Positions 32,907-42,911 are shown, numbered from the stretch's first letter. The stretch is 64,000 nt of DNA from Phyllobacterium sp. 21LDTY02-6 (GCF_023554255.2 NZ_JAMJWD020000002.1:1-64000), one strand, 5' to 3'. Numbers and translations: made by a program. Notes: generated by a model not told the origin, from the letters alone.

Positions 32907-34771
32907 TGTTCAGCCGCCGCGATCTCCTCAGACTGGCCGGAACCGGGCTCGCAGCCATGGCGACGCCGCGCCTGGCGCTGGCGGACGTGGCGACGGATAC
33001 GCCGCTTCACGGGCTCTCCGCCTTCGGCGAGCTCAAATATCCGAAGGGGTTCGAAGCGTTCGACTATGTCAACCGGGACGCGCCGAAAGGCGGCCTGTTC
33101 GTCTTCTCGCCGCGGACATGGGTGCTGAACCAGTCGCCGCAGACCTACAATACGCTCAACACCTTCTCGGCAAAGGGCGACGCGCCGCCCCGCATGGAAC
33201 TGTGTTTCGACATGCTGATGGTGTCGGCGCTCGACGAACCGGATTCCATCTACGGGCTGCTGGCGGAAAGCGTCACCGTCTCGCGGGACAAGCGCACCTA
33301 CAGTTTTGCCCTGCGGCCGGAGGCGCGGTTCCATGATGGCTCGCCCGTCACCGCGCATGATGTCGTGTTCAGCTTCGAGACCATCGTCAAATTCGGCCAC
33401 CCCTCGATACTTCTGCTGATGACCCAGATCGAGAATGCCGTCGCCGAGGACGATCACCGCTTCCGGTTCAGCGTCAAGGGTGACAATCCGGGCCTGACCG
33501 CCCTCACCGCCATACCGCTGGTGCCGGTCCTGTCGAAAAACTGGTATTCGACACGGGATTTCGAGGCTTCTACGCTCGAGCCGCCGCTGGGCTCGGGGCC
33601 TTACCGCGTCAGCAAGGTCGCCGCCGGCAACCGCATCGAATATCAGCGCGTCGAGGACTACTGGGCGAAGGACCTCGCCGTGCGGCGCGGCCAGAACAAT
33701 TTCGAGCGCATCCGCATCGATTTCTACCGTGACCGGCAGCCGGAATTCGAGGCCTTCAAGAAGGGCGACATCTATTGGCGCACCGAAAGCACGGCGAAAA
33801 CCTGGGCCACGGAGTATGATTTCCCGGCGATCCAGCAAAAGAAGGTGGTGAAACGCACCTTTCCGAGCGAAAAGCGCCCGACAATGCAGGCCTGGGCGAT
33901 AAACCAGCGGCGCGAGCATTTCCGCGATCCGCGGGTGCGGGAGGCGATCTCGCTCTGCTTCGATTTCGAGTGGACCCGCAAGAACCTGTTCTATGGCAGC
34001 TATGAGAAATCGCATTCGCTGTTCGAGCGATCGGACTTCCGCGCCGAGGGCCTGCCCTCGCCGCAGGAACTGGCGATCATGGAGCCGCTCAGGAGCCGCC
34101 TGCCCACGGAGATCTTCGGCGAGGCGGTGCTGCAGCCCTCGTCCGACGGCTCCGGACGCGACCGCAAGAACCTGCGCCGCGCCTCCGAGCTCCTGGCAGA
34201 GGCCGGCTTCAAGCGCGACGGAACCACGCTTGCCGATGCCAGGGGCAATCCTCTCAAGCTGGAAATGCTGATCGCGGCGGAAGTCTTCGTGCGCGTCTAT
34301 TCGCCCTTCATCAACAATCTGAAGGCCATCGGCATCAATGCCGGCCTGAGGATGATCGACCCGGCGCAATATCAGCTGCGGCTGCAGGATTTCGACTTCG
34401 ACATGATCGGTATCGCCTTTGCATTCAGCCCGACGCCGAGCAGCGATTCGCTTGCGACGATGTTCGGCTCGCGCGCGGCTTCCGTTCCCGGCTCGTACAA
34501 TCTATGCGGCGTTGCCGATCCCGTCCTGGACGAACTGATCGCCAAGGTTTCGGCTGCCCGGTCGCGCGAAGAGCTGAATACCATCATGCGTGTACTTGAT
34601 AGACTCTTGCGTGTAAGGCGTGACTGGATTCCAAATTGGTTTCTGGCGAATCATCAGGTTGCCTATTGGGACATGTTCGGCTTCAAGGAGCCGAAACCTG
34701 ACTATGATTTCCTGCCGGAGTCGCTGTGGTGGTTTGATGAAGAGAAGGCAAGATCCATTGGCAAGTCTTAA
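32906..34771 (+). CDS. Second YejA-like substrate-binding protein, Tat-exported
   Basis: A 621-residue paralogue of the preceding gene (both contain HDG-V-DVV-F, YW-KDL, NNF and R-DP-VREA-). Its N-terminus MFSRRDLLRLAGTGLAAMA has the twin-arginine motif SRRDLLR followed by a moderately hydrophobic segment ending in LALA. It should therefore cross by the Tat route, unlike its Sec-type neighbour. The start shares one base with the yejA stop. Two binding proteins for one permease pair suggest two ligand ranges. Confidence 0.88.
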   Translation: MFSRRDLLRLAGTGLAAMATPRLALADVATDTPLHGLSAFGELKYPKGFEAFDYVNRDAPKGGLFVFSPRTWVLNQSPQTYNTLNTFSAKGDAPPRMELCFDMLMVSALDEPDSIYGLLAESVTVSRDKRTYSFALRPEARFHDGSPVTAHDVVFSFETIVKFGHPSILLLMTQIENAVAEDDHRFRFSVKGDNPGLTALTAIPLVPVLSKNWYSTRDFEASTLEPPLGSGPYRVSKVAAGNRIEYQRVEDYWAKDLAVRRGQNNFERIRIDFYRDRQPEFEAFKKGDIYWRTESTAKTWATEYDFPAIQQKKVVKRTFPSEKRPTMQAWAINQRREHFRDPRVREAISLCFDFEWTRKNLFYGSYEKSHSLFERSDFRAEGLPSPQELAIMEPLRSRLPTEIFGEAVLQPSSDGSGRDRKNLRRASELLAEAGFKRDGTTLADARGNPLKLEMLIAAEVFVRVYSPFINNLKAIGINAGLRMIDPAQYQLRLQDFDFDMIGIAFAFSPTPSSDSLATMFGSRAASVPGSYNLCGVADPVLDELIAKVSAARSREELNTIMRVLDRLLRVRRDWIPNWFLANHQVAYWDMFGFKEPKPDYDFLPESLWWFDEEKARSIGKS

Positions 34772-34801
34772 CCCCACGGGTTCCAGAGGAGCCCTGAGCT
34801 G

Positions 34802-35905
34802 ATGGCGGCCTATATCCTGCGCCGCCTTCTGCTGATGGTCCCCACCCTCTTCGGCGTCCTGCTCGTCTGTTTCGTCATCGTGCAATTCGTGCCCGGCGGC
34901 CCGGTGGAGCGGATCATCGGGCAATTGACCGGCCAAGGCGGCAATGCCATGGACCGCCTCGGCGGCGGCGGCGCCGATTTCGGCCAGAGCCAGCCCGACC
35001 TTGGCACCACCACCACCAACTCCAAATATCGCGGGGCGCAGGGACTGGACCCGGCCTTCATCGCCAGCCTCGAGAAACAGTTCGGCCTCGACAAGCCGCC
35101 GCTCGAACGCTTTGGCCTGCTTGTCTGGAACTATATCCGCTTCGATTTCGGCAAGAGCTACTTCCGCGACATCAGCGTGGTTGACCTCATAAAGGAGAAA
35201 CTGCCGGTCTCGATCTCGCTCGGGCTGTGGACGACGCTGCTTTCCTACCTGATCTCGATTCCGATGGGCATCCGCAAGGCGATCAAGGACGGCTCCGCCT
35301 TCGACATTTGGACGAGCGCCGTGATCGTCGTCGGCTATGCCATACCCGGCTTCCTGTTCGGCATCATGCTGATCGTGTTCTTTGCCGGCGGGTCGTTCTT
35401 CGACTGGTTCCCGCTGCGCGGCCTGACGTCCAACAATTTCGGCGATCTCTCGTTCTTCGGCAAGATCGTCGACTATGCCTGGCACCTCGTGCTGCCGCTG
35501 ACCGCAATCCTGCTCTCCGCCTTCGCCACGACGACGCTGTTGACCAAGAATTCGTTCCTCGACGAAATCCGCAAGCAATATGTGACGACGGCGCGCGCAA
35601 AGGGGCTGACAGAGCGGAAAATCCTCTATGGCCATGTCTTCCGCAATGCCATGCTGATCGTCGTATCCGGCTTTCCGGCCGCCTTCATCTCGATCTTCTT
35701 CACCGGCCAGCTGCTGATCGAGGCGATATTCTCGCTCGATGGTCTCGGCCTGCTCGGCTATGAATCCATCATCAATCGCGACTATCCCGTCGTCATAGCG
35801 ACCGTCTACATTTTCGCCCTGGTCGGGGTGATCGTCAGCCTGCTTTCCGACCTGCTCTACACATGGATCGATCCGCGCATCGACTTCGAGCGGAGGGACG
35901 TCTGA
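34802..35905 (+). CDS. yejB: Peptide ABC transporter permease YejB
   Basis: A 367-residue inner-membrane permease of the DppB/OppB type. Residues 9-30 form the first helix, followed by a long periplasmic segment (about 35-135) and the remaining helices. The cytoplasmic EAA-like loop reads KQYVTTARAKGLTERKIL. It is longer than DppB, as YejB usually is. Its stop overlaps the yejE start (TGATG). Confidence 0.92.
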   Translation: MAAYILRRLLLMVPTLFGVLLVCFVIVQFVPGGPVERIIGQLTGQGGNAMDRLGGGGADFGQSQPDLGTTTTNSKYRGAQGLDPAFIASLEKQFGLDKPPLERFGLLVWNYIRFDFGKSYFRDISVVDLIKEKLPVSISLGLWTTLLSYLISIPMGIRKAIKDGSAFDIWTSAVIVVGYAIPGFLFGIMLIVFFAGGSFFDWFPLRGLTSNNFGDLSFFGKIVDYAWHLVLPLTAILLSAFATTTLLTKNSFLDEIRKQYVTTARAKGLTERKILYGHVFRNAMLIVVSGFPAAFISIFFTGQLLIEAIFSLDGLGLLGYESIINRDYPVVIATVYIFALVGVIVSLLSDLLYTWIDPRIDFERRDV

Positions 35906-37041
35906 TGACGGATGTGGTCGGAGCTTCCCCCGCCTTGCCGCCACGCCAGCGGCTTTCGCCGCTCAATGCGCGGCGCTGGGAGAATTTCAAGGCGAACCGC
36001 CGCGGCTGGTGGGCGCTGTGGATATTCCTCTTCATCTTCGTCGCCTCGCTCTTCGCCGAGTTCATCGCCAATGACAAGCCGATCCTCGTCTCCTACAAGG
36101 GCGAGCTGCTGTTTCCCGTCCTCGTCGATTATCCCGAAGAGAAGTTCAACGGATTCTACGCCGTGACCGACTACCGCGATCCGGTGATCCAGGACGAGAT
36201 AAACGCCAATGGCTGGGCGATCTGGCCGCCGATCCGTTATTCCTATCGCACGGTCAACAATGAACTGCCCGATACCGCGCCGTCCAAGCCTTCCTGGCTC
36301 TATACGCCGGAGGAGCGCTGCGCCCGCTACGAGAAGGGTGTGGACGACGCGAATTGCAACTTCGGCAACATGAACATCCTCGGCACCGACGACCAGGCGC
36401 GCGACGTGTTCGCGCGCGCGCTCTACGGCTTCCGGATCACGGTGTTGTTCGGCCTCATCCTCACCGCTGCTTCCGCCGTGGTCGGCGTGGCGGCGGGGGC
36501 GCTGCAGGGATATTTCGGCGGCTGGCTCGACCTTATCGGCCAGAGGCTGATCGAAATATGGTCATCGGTTCCGACGCTCTACCTGCTGCTGATCATGTCG
36601 TCCATCTTGCCGCCGGGCTTCTGGATTCTGCTGCTGATCATGCTGCTGTTCTCATGGGTCAGCTTCGTCGGCATCGTCCGCGCCGAGTTTCTGCGCGCCC
36701 GCAATTTCGAATATGTGAACGCCGCGCGAGCACTCGGCGTGCGCGACAGGACCATCATGCTCCGCCATTTGCTGCCGAACGCCATGGTCACGACGCTCAC
36801 CTTCCTGCCTTTCATCATGAACGGGTCGATCACGACGTTGACGTCGCTCGACTTCCTCGGCTTCGGGCTTCCGCCCGGATCGGCCTCCCTCGGCGAGCTT
36901 CTGGCCCAGGGCAAGAACAACCTCCAGGCACCCTGGCTCGGCCTGACGGGCTTCGTGGTGATTTCGCTGATGCTGTCCCTGCTGATCTTCATCGGCGAGG
37001 CGACGCGTGATGCGTTCGATCCGAGAAAGGCATTCAAATGA
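35905..37041 (+). CDS. yejE: Peptide ABC transporter permease YejE
   Basis: A 378-residue partner permease. The first helix (about residues 37-55) is followed by a large periplasmic domain of about 120 residues containing PPIRYSYRTVN, the hallmark of YejE. The C-terminal helices carry the EAA-like loop EYVNAARALGVRDRTIMLRH. The in-frame start at 35905 is chosen over an upstream one inside yejB. It ends in an ATGA overlap with yejF. Confidence 0.92.
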   Translation: MTDVVGASPALPPRQRLSPLNARRWENFKANRRGWWALWIFLFIFVASLFAEFIANDKPILVSYKGELLFPVLVDYPEEKFNGFYAVTDYRDPVIQDEINANGWAIWPPIRYSYRTVNNELPDTAPSKPSWLYTPEERCARYEKGVDDANCNFGNMNILGTDDQARDVFARALYGFRITVLFGLILTAASAVVGVAAGALQGYFGGWLDLIGQRLIEIWSSVPTLYLLLIMSSILPPGFWILLLIMLLFSWVSFVGIVRAEFLRARNFEYVNAARALGVRDRTIMLRHLLPNAMVTTLTFLPFIMNGSITTLTSLDFLGFGLPPGSASLGELLAQGKNNLQAPWLGLTGFVVISLMLSLLIFIGEATRDAFDPRKAFK

Positions 37042-38675
37042 GCGCGTCGCAGGCTCCCCTTCTCTCGGTAAGAGACCTTTCCGTCGCCTTCACCCAGGGC
37101 GAAAAGCAAAGCATGGCCGTCGACCATATCTCCTTCGACATCTTCCCAGGCGAAACCGTCGCCCTCGTCGGCGAATCCGGCTCCGGCAAGTCGGTCTCGG
37201 CGCTGTCCATCCTGAAGCTGCTGCCCTATCCGCCCGCTTCCCATCCATCCGGGCAGATCCTTTTCAATGGCGAGGACCTGCTCGACAAGGACGAGCGCGA
37301 CCTGCGGCGCGTGCGCGGCAACGACATCACCATGATCTTCCAGGAGCCGATGACGTCGCTCAATCCGCTCCACACGATCGAAAAGCAGATCGGCGAGATA
37401 TTGAAGCTGCATCAGGGCCTCGGCGACAGGGCGGCGCGCGAGCGGACGCTGACATTGCTGCAGGAAGTCGGCATCCGCGATCCCGAGAAACGGCTTGGCG
37501 CCTACCCGCATCAATTGTCGGGCGGACAGCGCCAACGCGTCATGATTGCAATGGCGCTCGCCAACCGGCCGAAACTGCTGATCGCAGACGAGCCAACGAC
37601 GGCGCTCGACGTGACGGTGCAGGCGCAGATACTCGAGCTTCTCGCCGAGCTCAAATCGGCGCAGGGCATGTCGATGCTGTTCATCACCCACGATCTCGGC
37701 ATCGTCCGCAAGATCGCCGACCGCGTTTGCGTGATGACCGGCGGCAAGATCGTCGAGACCGGCCCGACACGGGAGATATTCGACAATCCGCAGCACGCCT
37801 ATACCAGGCATCTGCTGGCTGCCGAGCCGCGGGGCAATCCGCCGGGGGCCGATCTTTCGGCGGCGCCGGTCATGCGCGGCGAAAACGTCAAGGTCTGGTT
37901 CCCCATCAAGGAAGGTTTCCTGCGGCGCACCGTCGATCACGTCAAGGCGGTCGACGGCATCGACGTGACGATAAGGGCCGGCCAGACGCTTGGCGTCGTC
38001 GGCGAATCGGGCTCCGGCAAGACGACGCTTGGCCTGGCGCTGGCGCGGATGATCTCGTCCGAGGGCGTCATCCGCTTCGGCGAAACCGATATCAACCAGT
38101 ACAGTTTCAAGCAGATGCGACCCCTGCGACGCGAGTTGCAGATCGTATTCCAGGATCCTTTCGGCTCATTGTCGCCGCGCATGTCCGTGGCCGACATCAT
38201 CGCCGAGGGGCTGGAGGTGCACGAACCGCGCCTTTCCGCCCAGGACCGCGATGCCCGCGTCGTCTCGGCGCTGAAGGAGGTCAACCTCGACCCGGAGAAC
38301 CGGTTCCGCTATCCGCACGAATTCTCCGGCGGGCAGCGCCAGCGCATCGCCATCGCGCGGGCAATGGTGCTCAATCCGCGTTTCGTCATGCTGGACGAGC
38401 CGACGTCGGCGCTCGACATGAGCGTTCAGGCGCAAGTGGTCGATCTCTTGCGCTCGCTGCAGCAGAGGCACAACCTCGCCTATCTCTTCATCAGCCACGA
38501 CCTGAAGGTGGTCAAGGCGCTTGCCAATGACGTGCTCGTCATGCGCAATGGCAAGGCCGTGGAATATGGTACGGCGGAGGAGATATTTGCCCGTCCGAAG
38601 ACGGAGTACACGAAGGCGCTGATGGCTGCAGCGTTCAGAATAGAGACAGCCGGAGAGGGAGCGGTTAGCGAATGA
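37038..38675 (+). CDS. yejF: Peptide ABC transporter dual ATPase YejF
   Basis: A 545-residue protein with two complete ABC domains. NBD1 has [12 protein letters not shown] (about 43-54), LSGGQRQRV and [16 protein letters not shown]2 has [14 protein letters not shown] (about 318-331), FSGGQRQRI and [13 protein letters not shown]. Both sites look competent for ATP hydrolysis. It powers the YejB-YejE channel. The start and stop both overlap neighbours by 4 nt (ATGA), so translation is tightly coupled along the operon. Confidence 0.93.
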   Translation: MSASQAPLLSVRDLSVAFTQGEKQSMAVDHISFDIFPGETVALVGESGSGKSVSALSILKLLPYPPASHPSGQILFNGEDLLDKDERDLRRVRGNDITMIFQEPMTSLNPLHTIEKQIGEILKLHQGLGDRAARERTLTLLQEVGIRDPEKRLGAYPHQLSGGQRQRVMIAMALANRPKLLIADEPTTALDVTVQAQILELLAELKSAQGMSMLFITHDLGIVRKIADRVCVMTGGKIVETGPTREIFDNPQHAYTRHLLAAEPRGNPPGADLSAAPVMRGENVKVWFPIKEGFLRRTVDHVKAVDGIDVTIRAGQTLGVVGESGSGKTTLGLALARMISSEGVIRFGETDINQYSFKQMRPLRRELQIVFQDPFGSLSPRMSVADIIAEGLEVHEPRLSAQDRDARVVSALKEVNLDPENRFRYPHEFSGGQRQRIAIARAMVLNPRFVMLDEPTSALDMSVQAQVVDLLRSLQQRHNLAYLFISHDLKVVKALANDVLVMRNGKAVEYGTAEEIFARPKTEYTKALMAAAFRIETAGEGAVSE

Positions 38676-39625
38676 CAAGCGAGGACAAGATTCTCCTGGC
38701 CCTGACGGGTTGGGATCCGGACGTGTGGCAAGCCGAATTCAGCAAGACGGCGCCGAACCGGCAGCTCGTCGTCGATCCGGACAGCGACCGCGCCAACATT
38801 CGCTATGCGCTGGTGTGGAAGCAGAAGCCGGGATCGCTGCAGAACCTGCCCAATCTGGAGGTCATCTTCTCGCTCGGCGCCGGTGTGGACCACGTCTTCC
38901 ACGACCCGCACATTCCGGACGTGCCGATCGTCCGCATCGTGTCCCCCGACCTGACGATGCGCATGAGCGAATATGTCGTCTGGCAGGTTCTCGATCATCA
39001 TCGGCTCGGCCTGCGCTACCGCCAGCAGCAGAGCCAGCGCATCTGGCATGAAGACCGCCGCCAGGCCGCCGCGCATGAGGTGACAGTGGGCATTCTCGGC
39101 CTCGGCGTCCTCGGGCGGGATGCCGCGCAGAAACTGCGCATGCTGGGCTTCCGCGTCAGCGGCTGGAGCCGCCGCCTGCAGACGATCGAAGGCGTGACCA
39201 CGCATTATGGCCAGGATGGGCTGAAGGACTTCCTCAAGGACGTCGATATTATCGTCTGTCTGCTGCCGCTGACGCCGGACACCCGCAACATCCTGTCGAT
39301 GAGCATGTTTGCCCAGCTGAAGAGCGAGGGACCGCTCGGTGCACCGGTGCTGATCAATGCCGGGCGCGGCGGGCTGCAGAACGAGGTGGACATCGTTGCG
39401 GCGCTCGAAAGGGGCATGCTCTCGGCGGTGACGCTCGACGTGTTCAACCAGGAGCCCCTGCCCAAGGACAGCCCGCTCTGGAAGCATCCGCAAGTCGTCA
39501 TCACGCCCCATGCGGCAGCGAGTTCGAGCCCGCAGGCGCTCGTTCCCGAAATCGTGGCCCAGATGGAAGCCTATGAGCGGGGCGAGAAACTGCGCAACAT
39601 CGTCGATAAGGCCGCGCAATATTAG
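38672..39625 (+). CDS. D-2-hydroxyacid dehydrogenase (GhrA-like) at the end of the yej operon
   Basis: A 317-residue NAD(P)-dependent D-2-hydroxyacid dehydrogenase. The cofactor motif is GILGLGVLGRDAA (about 139-151). The catalytic triad is Arg in INAGRGG, Glu in DVFNQEPLP and His in TPHAAASS. The closest pattern is glyoxylate/hydroxypyruvate reductase A. It overlaps yejF by ATGA, so it is a true operon member. How a 2-ketoacid reductase relates to peptide import is not clear. The stop is followed by no obvious terminator. Confidence 0.87.
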   Translation: MTSEDKILLALTGWDPDVWQAEFSKTAPNRQLVVDPDSDRANIRYALVWKQKPGSLQNLPNLEVIFSLGAGVDHVFHDPHIPDVPIVRIVSPDLTMRMSEYVVWQVLDHHRLGLRYRQQQSQRIWHEDRRQAAAHEVTVGILGLGVLGRDAAQKLRMLGFRVSGWSRRLQTIEGVTTHYGQDGLKDFLKDVDIIVCLLPLTPDTRNILSMSMFAQLKSEGPLGAPVLINAGRGGLQNEVDIVAALERGMLSAVTLDVFNQEPLPKDSPLWKHPQVVITPHAAASSSPQALVPEIVAQMEAYERGEKLRNIVDKAAQY

Positions 39626-39649
39626 GCGCGGCATTCCCCTCGCAAACGG

Positions 39650-40522
39650 TCAGGGCCGCCGGATGGAAGTGGGCTTGCCGTAGAGGTAGGAAATCCGCTC
39701 GATTGCCTCGGACAAGGGTTCGCGGGTGACGCTCATCGTGTCGCCGCTGGCATGGATCATGATCCTGTCGTCGGCCATGATGCCGACATGGCCTTTCCAG
39801 AACACGAGATCGCCCCTTTGGAGATTGCTGTAATCCCCGTTGGGTTCGAAGGGCGAGCCGATCGTTCGCTCCTGCTGGTCCGTATCGCGGAGAACATCGA
39901 CGCCGGACATCATCAGCGCCAACTGGACGAGACCGGAGCAATCGATGCCGAAGCCGGAAGCGCCGCCCCACAGATAGGGCGTGTGCATGAGGCTTTCGGC
40001 AACTGCGACATAGTCCAGCGCTACCTGGTCGATCGGCACGATATGCCTGGCGATCACCGCTTCGCCGCTCGGCAGCATCGCATAGAGCGTTCCGCGCCGC
40101 TCCTGGCCGCCGACGACCGTCAGCAATGAGCCCATCGAGAGGGTCCTCAACCGGGGATAGCGCAGATCGGACCCGGCATAGACGAAAGTTCGCGGCGCTA
40201 TGACGATATGGGTCGGTTCGTCCTTCCGCCTGTCGAGACTGGTATCGACCACATAGCCGACATAGCCGTCGCGCTCGTTCTGGATCCAGCACCAGCCATT
40301 GTAATCTTCGAACACCCGCACGTCGTCGCCAAGAAGCAGCTGCGTCGTCATTCCGCTGTCGCCGCGCGGCTCCGAGCGAACGTCGACCACCGGATCGGCG
40401 ATGCGCATCGGCGTGGCTTCGACGAAACGCTCGGCGCTCACCTCGCCCTGAAGCGCCGCGTCGGCCAGATCGGGGCGGAACGCGTTCAACCTCGGATCCA
40501 GCTTGTCCTGTTCTTCTGTCAC
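39650..40522 (-). CDS. NlpC/P60-family cell-wall hydrolase with SH3-like domains
   Basis: A 290-residue C40 peptidase. N-terminal residues about 40-150 form one or two bacterial SH3 folds. The catalytic domain has the Cys in FGIDCSGLVQ (C195), His in GHVGIM (H245) and a polar third residue near MIHASG. Such enzymes cleave the gamma-D-Glu-mDAP bond. No signal peptide is visible, so it may act on recycled muropeptides in the cytoplasm. It starts with GTG, which overlaps the stop of the MarR-type gene upstream (GTGA). Confidence 0.87.
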   Translation of the reverse strand: MTEEQDKLDPRLNAFRPDLADAALQGEVSAERFVEATPMRIADPVVDVRSEPRGDSGMTTQLLLGDDVRVFEDYNGWCWIQNERDGYVGYVVDTSLDRRKDEPTHIVIAPRTFVYAGSDLRYPRLRTLSMGSLLTVVGGQERRGTLYAMLPSGEAVIARHIVPIDQVALDYVAVAESLMHTPYLWGGASGFGIDCSGLVQLALMMSGVDVLRDTDQQERTIGSPFEPNGDYSNLQRGDLVFWKGHVGIMADDRIMIHASGDTMSVTREPLSEAIERISYLYGKPTSIRRP

Positions 40523-40866
40523 AATGGCAATTCCCTGGCTTTAGCGATGATGAGATCGCCCAATCGTTCGACGTACAGCGCACCCTTGACCGTGCGCCTG
40601 ACAAGGACGTTGCGCCTGTCCTTGTCATCCCGGTGACGGTCCACCAGTCCATAGCCGCCCATTGTGTCGAGCGCACGGGTGATGACCGGCTTGGTAACGG
40701 ATAATTTCGCCGCAAGGCCGCGTATCGTGTGCGGCGGAGGCTCCAGATAGATCGTCAGCAGTATCGCGAGCTGGCGCAGCGTCAGATCATGCGCGTCGTC
40801 GCGAACCTCCGATACGGCCATCTCCTTCCACAATGTGAGCGCCTGGATGGGCTTCAATTCTATCAT
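40519..40866 (-). CDS. MarR-like winged-helix regulator, short form
   Basis: A 115-residue protein consisting of little more than a winged helix. LTLRQLAILLTIYLE precedes the recognition region AAKLSVTKPVITRALDTMGGYG (broken by one turn), and the wing is RHRDDKDRRNVLV. It lacks the long C-terminal dimerisation helix of full-size MarR proteins. It overlaps the NlpC/P60 gene by 4 nt, so it is probably co-expressed with it and may regulate it. The ligand is unknown. Confidence 0.75.
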   Translation of the reverse strand: MIELKPIQALTLWKEMAVSEVRDDAHDLTLRQLAILLTIYLEPPPHTIRGLAAKLSVTKPVITRALDTMGGYGLVDRHRDDKDRRNVLVRRTVKGALYVERLGDLIIAKARELPL

Positions 40867-40936
40867 CGATGGAGGGCGATCCCACGATCGTTTCGGTTCC
40901 GTTCCATCTTACCCCATCCTGCCCGAGGCGCAAGCA

Positions 40937-42304
40937 TCACTGCGTGAAGCGCTGTTTCAGATGGTGATAGAGCGCCCGGATGGCCTGTGCCTCGCCGCCG
41001 ATCGGCGCATGCGCCTTCTCGACCGGGTTCCAGCCGAATATGTCGAAATGCGCCCAGACCCTGGCCTTGCTGACGAAGCGCTGCAGGAACAGCGCCGCCG
41101 TGATCGAGCCCGCGAAGCCATCCGTCGTCACATTGTTCAGGTCGGCGATGCGCGAGGAGAGCTTGCTTTCATAGGGCTGCCAGAGCGGCATGCGCCAGAC
41201 CGGGTCGGCAACGGCGGACGAGGCCTCGGCCATGGCCGCGGCGAAACCATCATCATTGGTGTAGAAAGGCGGCAGATCGGGGCCGAGCGCAACGCGCGCC
41301 GCGCCGGTCAGCGTCGCCATGTCGATGAGCAGTTCCGGTTCTTCCTCATCGGCCAGCGCAAGGGCATCGGCAAGCACCAGCCGCCCTTCCGCATCCGTAT
41401 TGCCGATCTCCACCGTCAGCCCCTTGCGGCTGGTGAGCACGTCCCCCGGCCGGAATGCGTTGGCGGAGATGGCGTTCTCGACGGCCGGTATCAGCACGCG
41501 AAGCCGCACCGGCAGCCCGGAATCCATGATGATGCCCGCCAGCGCCAGCACATTCGCCGCGCCGCCCATGTCCTTCTTCATCAGAAGCATGCTGCTGGCC
41601 GGCTTGATGTCGAGGCCGCCGGTATCGAAGCATACGCCTTTCCCCACCAGCGTCACCTTCGGCGCGTCGCGCTTGCCCCAGCGGAGGTCGATGAGACGCG
41701 GCTCCTCGGCGCCGGCGCGCCCGACGGCGTGGATCATCGGCAGGTTCTTCTTGAGGAGAGCGGCTCCCTTGACGACCGAAATCGCCGCATCGTGCTGGCC
41801 AGCCAGCGCCTCGGCTTCCTTTTCAAGCGCGACGGGCCCCATGTCATTGGTCGGCGTGTTGATGAGATCGCGGGCCAGCGCAACGGCACGGGCAAGGCGC
41901 CGCACCTCGGCCTTGCCTGCCCCTTCCGGCGTCGCCAGACTGACGGTCTTTGTATCCTTCTTCAAATAGCGCGTGAACTTGTAGCCGCCGAGGAGAAAAC
42001 CAAGCGCGACAAGCTCCGGATCGTCGGTGGTGCCGGCAATGTGCCACGCCCCTTCGGGCAGCCCGGTCGCGAGCTTGCCAGACACAAGCGGCGTCTCGCC
42101 CTTGCCGATGCCGAAGAGAGCTCCCGAGACCGTGCCGGCCGCGTCCGCAAGCAGCAGAAGCTTGCCGGCCTGGCCCTCGAAGCCATTGGCTCGCGCCCAG
42201 GCGATGGCCTTCGCATCGAGGCCGGCATCATCAAGGCCGCCCGTCCTGACAAACCAGATGGGCCGGCTGGTGCGCGTTTTCTTCGCGGTTATCTCGGCTG
42301 GCAT
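40937..42304 (-). CDS. Leucyl aminopeptidase family protein (M17)
   Basis: A 455-residue M17 metallo-aminopeptidase. Metal and catalytic residues are present: GKGVCFDTGGLDIKP (K222, D227), the Asp in KKDMGG (D245) and NTDAEGRLVLADAL (starting N302, with D304, E306 and R308). It is somewhat shorter in the N-terminal domain than PepA. It releases N-terminal residues from peptides in the cytoplasm. Proximity to the NlpC/P60 gene suggests a shared role in peptide recycling; they are separated by the MarR-type gene. Confidence 0.9.
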   Translation of the reverse strand: MPAEITAKKTRTSRPIWFVRTGGLDDAGLDAKAIAWARANGFEGQAGKLLLLADAAGTVSGALFGIGKGETPLVSGKLATGLPEGAWHIAGTTDDPELVALGFLLGGYKFTRYLKKDTKTVSLATPEGAGKAEVRRLARAVALARDLINTPTNDMGPVALEKEAEALAGQHDAAISVVKGAALLKKNLPMIHAVGRAGAEEPRLIDLRWGKRDAPKVTLVGKGVCFDTGGLDIKPASSMLLMKKDMGGAANVLALAGIIMDSGLPVRLRVLIPAVENAISANAFRPGDVLTSRKGLTVEIGNTDAEGRLVLADALALADEEEPELLIDMATLTGAARVALGPDLPPFYTNDDGFAAAMAEASSAVADPVWRMPLWQPYESKLSSRIADLNNVTTDGFAGSITAALFLQRFVSKARVWAHFDIFGWNPVEKAHAPIGGEAQAIRALYHHLKQRFTQ

Positions 42305-42384
42305 GAAATTCTCCTGAACATTATCGAGCGGTCATCCCGCTTCATCTACCCGTTAATGTCCATTCTCGTCTGATTCAAGCGGCC

Positions 42385-42909
42385 TCAGACAGTGGCGAGC
42401 CGGTCGATGACCCATATGCCGAGGGGTGAAGACGGGAAGATCAGCAGCCCCGCCAATCCGAGCGCCAGACCATAGGGCACTCCCTCTTTCGCATCGCCCA
42501 GGCGGCGCAGGAATCCGATGCGGCTGGCATAGGCCAGCGTAACCGTCGAGCTGCGATATTTCAGGATTGCGATGGCGAGGAGCCCGCCGATCAGCGAGAG
42601 GCTGATGAAGTAGCTGGCGAGTTCGACGTTCCAGCCCATCCAGATGGCGGTGGCCGTCATGAGCTTTGCATCGCCGCCGCCCATTATTCCCGCGGCAAAG
42701 AGACCGAAGGTGGCGCAGAGGACGACGGCCCCGGCAGCAAAATGCATGGCGTAGACGTCCCAGCCCATGCCGGTGAAGGGTGCAAGCGCGGCAAAGGCGG
42801 CAATGAGGATGATCGAAACGCGATTCTGGATCGTCATGGACAGAAGATCCGACATGGCCGCGAAGGCCATGGCAAAGGGGAAGACAATGAGGATGGCCGC
42901 TTCGATCAT
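42385..42909 (-). CDS. cpaA: Prepilin peptidase CpaA (A24 family)
   Basis: A 174-residue membrane aspartic protease. The two catalytic Asp residues are in MSDLLSMTIQNRV (about 18-30) and GGGDAKLMTA (about 76-85), with 5-6 hydrophobic helices. It lacks the N-methylation domain of PilD, as is usual for CpaA/TadV. It processes Flp-type prepilins. It follows the Flp pilin gene after 2 nt. The rest of the tad/cpa locus is not in this window. Confidence 0.9.
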   Translation of the reverse strand: MIEAAILIVFPFAMAFAAMSDLLSMTIQNRVSIILIAAFAALAPFTGMGWDVYAMHFAAGAVVLCATFGLFAAGIMGGGDAKLMTATAIWMGWNVELASYFISLSLIGGLLAIAILKYRSSTVTLAYASRIGFLRRLGDAKEGVPYGLALGLAGLLIFPSSPLGIWVIDRLATV

Positions 42910-42911
42910 CG

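Noticed and set aside
32831-34369. 512-codon antisense frame opposite the second yej binding protein
   Set aside because: No domain is recognisable and the plus-strand gene is well supported.
40835-42373. 512-codon plus-strand frame opposite the leucyl aminopeptidase gene
   Set aside because: Shadow of the M17 gene, whose metal-binding motifs are intact on the minus strand.
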